This document shows positions 57,293-64,000 of a stretch of 64,000 bases of DNA, piece after piece. Under the pieces are notes generated by a model. The model saw nothing but the letters and a program-made list of their open reading frames with translations, did no database searches and was not told the DNA's origin. How positions within the stretch are numbered: the stretch's first letter is position 1; each line of letters opens with the position of its first letter. Made by a program: the position numbers and the translations under genes. Source of the stretch: Aquimarina sp042434915 (GTDB lineage Bacteria; Bacteroidota; Bacteroidia; Flavobacteriales; Flavobacteriaceae); NCBI RefSeq assembly GCF_042434915.1, contig NZ_CP170198.1, positions 1,364,001 to 1,428,000 on the forward strand, in the 5' to 3' direction.

Positions 57293-57431
57293 TGTAGGTT
57301 TTAAAGAGTAGGCTACAATCCTATACAGATAAGAATTGTACTCCAAATATAAAATAAATTTATCTATTTAATCGTTTTTAAACAGTTATAATCGATTAAA
57401 AACATTAAAAATGCTAAAACATTAGATCTTT

Positions 57432-58286
57432 ATGAAAAAGTTTACGGTTGGTGGAGTTCCAGAACATTTCAATCTACCATGGCATATGTGTATCGAAGAA
57501 CAAAAGTTTTCAAAACAAAATATCGATTTAACATGGAAAGATTTTCCAGGTGGTACAGGTGCTATGTGTCAAGCACTTCGAAATAAAGAAATTGATATTG
57601 CCATAATTTTAACCGAAGGTATTATTAAAGATTGTATAGAAGGAAATCCCTCAAAAATTGTACAAACTTACATTCAATCACCTTTGATTTGGGGTATTCA
57701 TGTGGATGCAAATTCACAATTCGAACATCTTAATGAACTAGAAAATAAAACTGCAGCTATAAGTCGTTTTGGTTCGGGCTCTCATTTAATGGCATATATT
57801 AATGCCGAAAATAACAATTGGAAACCCGAGAATTTGGATTTTAAAGTCGTAAAAAACTTAGATGGTGCTATTGAATCTCTAGCAAATCAAACTTCAGATT
57901 ATTTCATGTGGGAACATTTTACTACAAAACCATTAGTAGACAGTGGTGTTTTTAGACATATTGCTGATTGTCCTACACCATGGCCCTGCTTTGTAATCGC
58001 GGTAAGAGAAGATGTTTTAACAAATTGTGAAAATGATATTAAAACTATCTTATCAATTATAAACAAACAAACAAAAAGTTTTAAAAACCATCCAGCAATT
58101 GATACTATATTATCCAAACGATACCAACAAAAATTATCAGATATTCAAAAATGGTTAACCTTAACACTGTGGAGTCAATCTACACTTTCTCCACATATTT
58201 TAAACGAAATTCAGGAAAAATTAATTAAACTTAATATTATATCCTCCACTGTACCGCCTAAAGATCTATTGCACACATTTGATTAA
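57432..58286 (+). CDS. Leaderless periplasmic-binding-protein-like protein
   Basis: A 284-residue protein with a type 2 periplasmic-binding fold, as in NMT1/THI5-like and sulfonate-binding proteins: FTVGGVPEHFNLPWHMCIEEQ, FPGGTGAMCQALRNKEIDIAI, GIHVDANSQFEHLNELENKTAAISRFGSGSHLMAY. There is no signal peptide or lipobox, so it should be cytosolic. No ABC permease or ATPase gene is near. It could be an enzyme or a cytosolic ligand-binding protein; the ligand is unknown. Confidence 0.78.
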   Translation: MKKFTVGGVPEHFNLPWHMCIEEQKFSKQNIDLTWKDFPGGTGAMCQALRNKEIDIAIILTEGIIKDCIEGNPSKIVQTYIQSPLIWGIHVDANSQFEHLNELENKTAAISRFGSGSHLMAYINAENNNWKPENLDFKVVKNLDGAIESLANQTSDYFMWEHFTTKPLVDSGVFRHIADCPTPWPCFVIAVREDVLTNCENDIKTILSIINKQTKSFKNHPAIDTILSKRYQQKLSDIQKWLTLTLWSQSTLSPHILNEIQEKLIKLNIISSTVPPKDLLHTFD

Positions 58287-58602
58287 AATCTGATAATTAA
58301 CCATTACAAAAACCTACCCTTCAAGGAAATACTTTGAACACATGATTTTATTTTTACTCTTTCTAACCACAATTCGATAATAAAACATCATTCACTAAAA
58401 AAATGGTACAATTTTAGTTCTAGTATGTCTAGCAACAAATCTTAAACGAACATTTGAAAGTACGTTATGATTTTTTTGGGTAAAAGCTTTAATAATTAAA
58501 TTATAATTTTAAATTTGCACAACCTTACCCCAAAAATATTTTACTAACGTACACGCAACCATATTGTAGTTTAAGCATCTAATAAATAATAAACAAAGTA
58601 TT
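58287..58602 (+). promoter_or_regulatory. 316-base region with a candidate -7 element for a small membrane protein
   Basis: There is no ORF of note. TAAATTTG at 58510-58517 matches the -7 consensus exactly, about 85 bases before the ATG at 58603. CTTTA around 58487 is only a weak -33 candidate. The rest is AT-rich and featureless. Confidence 0.4.
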
Positions 58603-58773
58603 ATGGCAACGTTTCTAAGCATTCTTGGTGGTCTTTTATTGATCAATTTTATTTTATTGAAATTTAGTGTTCAATCTGTAGAAGGTGATACTAAAAAACC
58701 CCAGAAAAAAATTCGTATTACCAAGGTAACTCCAAAAGTTTCTAAAGATTTAGAAATCGCAAAAGCTGCATAA
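58603..58773 (+). CDS. 56-residue single-pass membrane protein
   Basis: An ATG-started frame of 56 residues. It has an N-terminal membrane segment (FLSILGGLLLINFILLKF) and a basic cytosolic tail (KKPQKKIRITKVTPKVSK, ending LEIAKAA). Its stop codon directly abuts the stop codon of the convergent ung gene. The membrane segment, basic tail and upstream promoter candidate support a real small gene. Function unknown. Confidence 0.7.
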   Translation: MATFLSILGGLLLINFILLKFSVQSVEGDTKKPQKKIRITKVTPKVSKDLEIAKAA

Positions 58774-59439
58774 CTACCAATTTATTGGTTCTATGCCCTT
58801 CTCATTTAAATATGTATTTGCTTTACTGAAATGCTTATTCCCGAACCAATAGCCCCGATTGGCACTCAAGGGAGAAGGATGTCCGCTTTTAAGAACTTTA
58901 TGCTTTCTTTCATCAATCTTCTTACCTTTTTTTTGGGCATATCCTCCCCAAAGTAAAAAAACAAGATTTTCCTTTTCGTTTGATAATTTTTCAATCACAG
59001 CATCGGTAAATTGTTCCCATCCCTTTTTTTGATGTGATCCAGCTTCATGAGCACGTACAGTTAGTGTGGCATTCAATAATAAAACTCCTTGTTTAGCCCA
59101 ACGTTCTAAATTACCTGTATTTGGCATACTAATTCCAAGATCTTCCTCTAATTCTTTAAATATATTGATTAATGAAGGAGGTTTTGAAATATGGTCTTTA
59201 ACAGAAAAACAAAGTCCATTAGCTTGATCCACTCCGTGATAAGGATCTTGTCCTATAATGACAACCTTAACATCCTCAAAGCTACAATAATCAAAAGCAG
59301 AAAAGATTTCGGTTCCTTTTGGATAGCAAGTGTGCTTTGAGTATTCTTCTCTTACAAACTTTATTAGTGATTTAAAATACTGCTTATTAAATTCATCATG
59401 CAAAATTTTCTTCCAACTCTTTTCAATTTTTACATCCAT
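58774..59439 (-). CDS. ung: Uracil-DNA glycosylase
   Basis: Family-1 UDG that removes uracil from DNA in base excision repair. The 221-residue form starts MDVKIEKSWKKIL at 59439; an upstream ATG would add 39 unrelated residues and overlap mutS2. Motif A is GQDPYHGVDQANGLCFSV with the catalytic Asp, and motif B is HPSPLSANRGYWFG with the catalytic His. It is divergent from mutS2, with 92 bases between the chosen starts. Confidence 0.96.
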   Translation of the reverse strand: MDVKIEKSWKKILHDEFNKQYFKSLIKFVREEYSKHTCYPKGTEIFSAFDYCSFEDVKVVIIGQDPYHGVDQANGLCFSVKDHISKPPSLINIFKELEEDLGISMPNTGNLERWAKQGVLLLNATLTVRAHEAGSHQKKGWEQFTDAVIEKLSNEKENLVFLLWGGYAQKKGKKIDERKHKVLKSGHPSPLSANRGYWFGNKHFSKANTYLNEKGIEPINW

Positions 59440-59531
59440 ATAAAAGGTATATAATAATGGGATTTGTTTATTTTTGTGTTCATTTATTTCTAACCCTGAA
59501 TATAATTTAAAAAAAAGGGCTCCACAACTAT

Positions 59532-61703
59532 ATGATTCGTATTTCTGAAAAAACACTGAATGATCTTGAATTTGATACTATACTAGAGCACATTATCGAA
59601 TTATGTACTACTGATCAAGGAAAACTTAAAGCTCAACAGATCAAACCTTTTACCAATACTAAAGATCTTAGAGCAGGCTTATATCAGGTTAATGAATACA
59701 AGTCCTCATATCTTCAAGACAGTAGAATACCAAATCATGGATTTGATACGATCGATGGTGAATTAAAACTTCTCAAAATAGAAAATGCTTTTTTGGAAGC
59801 TTTTAATCTTAAAAAATTAGTTACTCTAAGTGAATCAACCAATTCACTATTAGCTTTTTTCAAAAAACGAAGCGATCTTTACCCTACTCTTTCAGAACGC
59901 TCTTTTTTAATACCATATACAGATGTAATTATCAAATTAATAACTTCTATTTTAGATAAATTTGGTGAGATTAAAGATGATGCATCGCCTGTATTAGCAA
60001 ATTTAAGAAAGGATATTCATCTCGTACAAGGTAAGCTCAATGGTAGCTTTGGTAGAGATTTAGGAAAATATAATAATCTAGGATATCTCGATGAAATTAA
60101 AGAAAGCGTAGTTGATAATCGACGTGTTCTTGCTGTAAAAGCCATGTACCGACGTAAAGTAAAGGGTGCTATCATGGGTAATTCTAAGACAGGAAGTATT
60201 GTTTATATTGAGCCAGAAGCTACCTTGCAGTACAGTAGAGAATTAACGAATCTCGAATATGAAGAGCGTGAAGAGGTTGTAAGAATACTAAAAGCACTTA
60301 CCGATCAACTAAGACCACATAGTGATTTATTGATAGAATATCAGGAATATCTAAGTGATATGGATATTGTTGCTGCTAAAACCAAATTTGCAAAAAAATT
60401 GAATGCAATATTACCTCAGATCTCCAAAAATAGAGAGCTTCAGTTAAAAGAGGCCTATCATCCCCTATTGTATCTTAATAATATTTCAAAAAACGAAAAA
60501 ACTTTTCCGCAAAGCATAACTTTAGACCAAAATAATCGCATCATTGTAATTTCGGGCCCCAATGCTGGAGGAAAGAGTATCACACTTAAAACCATAGGGT
60601 TATTACAGGTAATGCTACAAAGTGGTATGCTAATACCAGTACACGAGTATAGTCGAGTTTGTTTATTTGATACAATACTTACGGATATTGGAGACAACCA
60701 ATCTATCGAAAATCATTTGAGTACTTATAGCTATCGACTTAAAAATATGAAATATTTTTTAAGAAAATGTGGTGATAAAACGTTGTTTTTAATCGATGAG
60801 TTTGGTACTGGTAGTGATCCAGAATTAGGAGGTGCTCTGGCCGAAGCATTTCTAGAAGTTTTTTATGACCGTGAATCCTTTGGCATTATAACTACCCACT
60901 ACGCTAATTTAAAAATGTTAGCAAATGAGCTTCCTTACATGTCTAATGCAAATATGCTATTTGACGCAAAGACTTTGGAACCAAAATTTAAATTACATCT
61001 GGGTGAAGCTGGTAGTTCCTTTACCTTTGAAGTAGCACAAAAAAATGGAATTCCCTATAGTCTTATTAATAAAGCTAAGAAAAAAGTAGAGCGAGGCAAA
61101 ATTCGTTTTGATAAAAGTATTGCCGATTTACAAAAAGAACGCTCCAAACTAGAAAAAACTACATCTTCTCTAAAAACTAAAGAATTAAAGGCGTTAGAAG
61201 AAAAAGAAAAATTAGATAAAATAAATCAACGTATACAACAAAAACTAGAAAGTTATCAAGAACTATACGATAGCAATCAACGCATGATTTATTTAGGTCA
61301 AAAAATTAATGACTTAAGTGAAAAATATTTTAATAATAAAAAGAAACGCGATCTTATTAATGAATTTTTAAAGGTTGTAGAGGTTGAAAACTCCAAACGT
61401 AAAAAACAAACTGTAAATCAACAACGTAAAGAAAAAGTAGCCGTAAAGAAAATTGAAAAAGAGGTTGAAAAGAAAGTAGCGGTTATTCGTGTTAAAAAGA
61501 AAGAAGAAAAGAAAAAGGAAGTAGAACAAGAAACTAAAAAACCAAAAGTAGTTTTAAAAGTTGGAGATCGGGTACGTATGATCGATGGCAAATCGATAGG
61601 ATCTATTGATACTATTGAAAAAAATAAAGCCATTGTCAACTACGGTATATTTACCACAAATGTGAAGTTGGATCAATTAGAATTTGTAGAACGCAAAAAA
61701 TAG
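59532..61703 (+). CDS. MutS2-family ATPase without a Smr domain
   Basis: A 723-residue MutS2-type protein. The N-terminal lever/clamp helices are followed by the ABC-type ATPase: Walker A SGPNAGGKSITLKT (about 340), signature LSTYSYRLKNM, Walker B LFLIDEFGTGSDPELGGAL and TTHYANLK. A long Lys/Glu-rich coiled coil (about 500-680) ends in a KOW-like module (VGDRVRMIDGKSIGSIDTI). Unlike the Bacillus type it has no C-terminal Smr nuclease domain. Family members act in recombination suppression or on stalled ribosomes; which applies here cannot be seen. Confidence 0.92.
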   Translation: MIRISEKTLNDLEFDTILEHIIELCTTDQGKLKAQQIKPFTNTKDLRAGLYQVNEYKSSYLQDSRIPNHGFDTIDGELKLLKIENAFLEAFNLKKLVTLSESTNSLLAFFKKRSDLYPTLSERSFLIPYTDVIIKLITSILDKFGEIKDDASPVLANLRKDIHLVQGKLNGSFGRDLGKYNNLGYLDEIKESVVDNRRVLAVKAMYRRKVKGAIMGNSKTGSIVYIEPEATLQYSRELTNLEYEEREEVVRILKALTDQLRPHSDLLIEYQEYLSDMDIVAAKTKFAKKLNAILPQISKNRELQLKEAYHPLLYLNNISKNEKTFPQSITLDQNNRIIVISGPNAGGKSITLKTIGLLQVMLQSGMLIPVHEYSRVCLFDTILTDIGDNQSIENHLSTYSYRLKNMKYFLRKCGDKTLFLIDEFGTGSDPELGGALAEAFLEVFYDRESFGIITTHYANLKMLANELPYMSNANMLFDAKTLEPKFKLHLGEAGSSFTFEVAQKNGIPYSLINKAKKKVERGKIRFDKSIADLQKERSKLEKTTSSLKTKELKALEEKEKLDKINQRIQQKLESYQELYDSNQRMIYLGQKINDLSEKYFNNKKKRDLINEFLKVVEVENSKRKKQTVNQQRKEKVAVKKIEKEVEKKVAVIRVKKKEEKKKEVEQETKKPKVVLKVGDRVRMIDGKSIGSIDTIEKNKAIVNYGIFTTNVKLDQLEFVERKK

Positions 61704-61779
61704 TACTATAGTAAATTTTAATAACCTTTTCAAACTGTTAAAGAATCCTTAAAGCATTAATGCTCGTTTAATATCTTTA

Positions 61780-61787
61780 TATATTTG
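61780..61787 (+). promoter_or_regulatory. Candidate -7 element of the PIG-L gene
   Basis: TATATTTG is an exact TAnnTTTG match 24 bases before the ATG at 61812. No TTG lies at -33, but the 12-bp palindrome AGCATTAATGCT (61753-61764) occupies that place and could be an operator. Confidence 0.45.
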
Positions 61788-61811
61788 AGGATATCCTAAA
61801 TTAAAACTACT

Positions 61812-64000
61812 ATGCGATTTTTTATTACGGTTTGTATCCTGTTAACCCTTGGAATCACAAATAGTAACGCTCAACAACCAAACAAATTAAATGCCGTTCA
61901 GATTTATAAAGCAATCGAGAAACTAAACTTTTTAGGTTCTGTTTTATATGTTGCAGCGCATCCCGACGACGAAAATACACGTTTAATTTCTTATCTAGCA
62001 AACGAACAAAATGCTCGTACAGCGTATCTATCGTTAACACGAGGTGACGGTGGTCAAAACTTAATTGGTCCAGAAATACGAGAACTTTTGGGAGTAATTA
62101 GAACACAAGAACTTTTGACTGCACGTCGTATTGATGGCGGTGAACAGCTCTTCACCAGAGCAAACGATTTTGGGTATTCTAAGCATCCCGATGAAACCCT
62201 ATCCATTTGGAACAAACAAGATGTACTAAGTGATGTGGTCTGGGCTATTCGAAAATTCAAACCCGATGTTATCATCAATAGATTTGACCACAGAAGTCCT
62301 GGATCAACACATGGGCATCATACCTCCTCGGCAATGCTTAGCGTAGAAGCCTTTGATATTTCTTCTGATTCAGAAAAATTTTCAGATCAACTTAATTATA
62401 CAACCACTTGGCAAGCCAAAAGACAGTTTTTTAATACCTCTTGGTGGTTTTATGGAAGTCAAGAAAAGTTTAATAAAGCGGATAAGAAAAATCTCTTGAC
62501 CGTCGATACTGGTATCTATTATCCCGCCTTAGGCCTTTCTAATACTGAAATTGCTTCTTTAAGTCGAAGTCAACATAAATCTCAAGGATTTGGTAGTACA
62601 GGAACTAGAGGTATTAACTTGGAGTACTTAGAATTAATTAATGGTGAGCTTCCTAGTAAAAAAGAGTCTATATTTGAAGGAATCGATACAACCTGGAAAC
62701 GTGTCAAAAACGGAGAGCCAATTTATCAACTTTTGACTAGTGTACAGAATGAATATGATTTTAATGCTCCAGAAAAATCAATTCCAAAATTGCTTCAAGC
62801 CTACTCGCTAATTCAAAAATTGGAAGATACTCATTGGAAAACCATTAAGATCAATGAAATTACCGAAATCATAGCTGCTGCGAGCGGTCTCTATCTAGAA
62901 GCTGTTTCAGAAACACCACTAACAACTCCTGGTGATGCTTTAAACATTGATATTGAAGCAATCAATAGAAGTACACAGACAATGCATTTGCAAAAAGTAA
63001 ACATTGCACCAAATAATCAAATGGAGGTTATCGATAAAAATCTCGATGCTAATGTATCTATAAACCATACTATCAACTTAACTCTTCCAACGATTATAAA
63101 AAACACTAACCCGTATTGGTTAAATAATGAAGGGACCCTAGGTATGTATCGCGTTGATGATAGAAATTTAATTGGGCAACCAGAAACATCAAAAGATCTT
63201 AAGGCTATATTTTCTATTAAAATGGGAGATCAACTACTAACTTTTACCCGAGACATTGTTTTCAAGAAAAATGATCCTGTAAAAGGAGAAGTTTATCAAC
63301 CGCTAGAAATAGTGCCACAAGTTGCAGTTGCGCTTAGCGAGAAAGTAATCATTTATAATGAGAGTAAAGCAAAACAAATACAAGTAACACTGCTTCCGCA
63401 GCGAGATAATATTTCAGGAACTTTAAGTCTAACAATTCCAACCGGTTGGAAAGTAACTCCTACAAAGCATACTTTTAGCAATACCAAGAAGAGTCAAGAA
63501 CAACAATTTACTTTTCTTTTAACTCCGCCCGACAATAAAAGTGAAGGAACTATTCAGCCAATAGCCAAGGTGAATGATCAAATATACAGCAATGCACTCA
63601 CGCATATTAAGTATGATCATATTCCTAATCAAACAGTTTTATTACCTGCAAAAACTAAAGTTGTACGATTAGATATTCAGAAAAAAGGACAAAATATTGG
63701 ATATATTGAGGGTGCAGGTGATGTGATACCACAAAGTTTAATGCAAATTGGATATACTGTCACAACAATAGCTCCAGAAGAAATTTCAACCAGTGCATTA
63801 TCAAAATATGATGCGATAGTAATGGGTATACGTGCATACAATATAGTTGAAGCATTGAAATTTAAGCAAGATATTCTTCTAGAATACGTTAAAAATGGAG
63901 GGAATCTAATTGTACAATACAATACCAATAGAGGTCTTAAGGTTAATCAAAATATAGGGCCATACCCTATTCAAGTCTCTAGAGATCGCGTAACCGATGA
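61812..64000 (+). CDS. PIG-L family deacetylase, secreted (3' end beyond the window)
   Basis: An open frame of at least 729 codons that reaches the window end without a stop. A signal peptide (MRFFITVCILLTLGITNSNAQ) is followed by the PIG-L/LmbE zinc deacetylase domain. VAAHPDDENTRL (about 53-64) supplies the Asp and zinc ligands, TRGDGGQNLIGPE follows, and HRSPGSTHGHHTSS (about 159-172) supplies a zinc His. The rest is a long C-terminal part seen in large Bacteroidota members. It should remove N-acetyl groups from a sugar in the envelope. Partial: the C-terminus is not visible. Confidence 0.88.
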   Translation, partial: MRFFITVCILLTLGITNSNAQQPNKLNAVQIYKAIEKLNFLGSVLYVAAHPDDENTRLISYLANEQNARTAYLSLTRGDGGQNLIGPEIRELLGVIRTQELLTARRIDGGEQLFTRANDFGYSKHPDETLSIWNKQDVLSDVVWAIRKFKPDVIINRFDHRSPGSTHGHHTSSAMLSVEAFDISSDSEKFSDQLNYTTTWQAKRQFFNTSWWFYGSQEKFNKADKKNLLTVDTGIYYPALGLSNTEIASLSRSQHKSQGFGSTGTRGINLEYLELINGELPSKKESIFEGIDTTWKRVKNGEPIYQLLTSVQNEYDFNAPEKSIPKLLQAYSLIQKLEDTHWKTIKINEITEIIAAASGLYLEAVSETPLTTPGDALNIDIEAINRSTQTMHLQKVNIAPNNQMEVIDKNLDANVSINHTINLTLPTIIKNTNPYWLNNEGTLGMYRVDDRNLIGQPETSKDLKAIFSIKMGDQLLTFTRDIVFKKNDPVKGEVYQPLEIVPQVAVALSEKVIIYNESKAKQIQVTLLPQRDNISGTLSLTIPTGWKVTPTKHTFSNTKKSQEQQFTFLLTPPDNKSEGTIQPIAKVNDQIYSNALTHIKYDHIPNQTVLLPAKTKVVRLDIQKKGQNIGYIEGAGDVIPQSLMQIGYTVTTIAPEEISTSALSKYDAIVMGIRAYNIVEALKFKQDILLEYVKNGGNLIVQYNTNRGLKVNQNIGPYPIQVSRDRVTD

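Noticed and set aside
59440..59556. 39-residue N-terminal extension of ung
   Set aside because: It would overlap the mutS2 start and has no similarity to UDG; the ATG at 59439 gives the normal family length.
62054..63928. Antisense ORFs within the PIG-L gene
   Set aside because: They oppose an uninterrupted frame with signal peptide and zinc-deacetylase motifs.

Overview
The window is an AT-rich chromosomal segment from a bacterium of the family Flavobacteriaceae (phylum Bacteroidota), probably marine. Signs of this are a secreted protease ending in a type IX secretion (T9SS) sorting domain, lipoproteins with acidic residues after the lipobox cysteine, TAnnTTTG-type promoter candidates, a fused E1 alpha/beta 2-oxoacid dehydrogenase, a MutS2 without a Smr domain, and an ECF sigma operon with DUF2807/DUF4097-like products. 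No rRNA, tRNA, insertion sequence, integrase or CRISPR array was seen. The genus cannot be fixed from the sequence alone.

Layout. 1-8.4 kb is core: T9SS metalloprotease, small secreted protein, cmk, an isolated MreB paralogue and lon. 8.6-11.6 kb is a four-gene ECF sigma/envelope operon. 11.7-49.2 kb is one large surface-polysaccharide locus in several blocks. They are: (a) a CpsB-type phosphatase facing a Wzc-type kinase, a Wza-type export lipoprotein, a PglF-like 4,6-dehydratase and a PglE-like aminotransferase; (b) a plus-strand MBOAT/SGNH acylation pair; (c) a six-copy 40-bp palindromic tandem repeat; (d) a minus-strand operon with a PglA-like glycosyltransferase, an ATP-grasp protein, a CapK/PaaK-like adenylase, two PglC-like phosphosugar transferases around a formyltransferase, and a PglD-FemAB fusion; (e) three tandem paralogous beta-helix lipoproteins; (f) a minus-strand operon from a UDP-GlcNAc 4-epimerase and a UDP-sugar dehydrogenase through a flippase, a QueC-like PP-loop protein, a pyruvyltransferase, three glycosyltransferases, a second MBOAT/SGNH pair and an EpsG-like polymerase. 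49.5-64 kb is housekeeping: E1 fusion, 2OG-Fe(II)-like oxygenase, SUI1/YciH, DUF1835 protein, nucleoside phosphorylase, ppk1, a leaderless binding protein, ung, mutS2 and the 5' part of a PIG-L deacetylase cut by the window end.

How the parts fit. PglF/PglE/PglD-like enzymes would make a UDP-diamino-trideoxy sugar (bacillosamine type), which PglC-like transferases load onto undecaprenyl phosphate and PglA-like GT4 extends. The TviB/TviC-like pair would make UDP-GalNAcA. Flippase, EpsG-like polymerase, Wza and Wzc would complete a Wzx/Wzy route, and the MBOAT/SGNH, pyruvyl, formyl and FemAB-like functions would decorate the glycan. The three beta-helix lipoproteins are predicted to sit on the outer membrane and may process or bind this glycan.

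The strongest candidates for undescribed biology are the beta-helix lipoprotein triplet with TGGCAT-type upstream elements and a 49-base palindrome; the PP-loop protein with a four-cysteine cluster inside the capsule operon; the PglD-FemAB fusion; and the palindromic 40-bp repeat array. All functions are inferred from motifs and context; no database search was possible.
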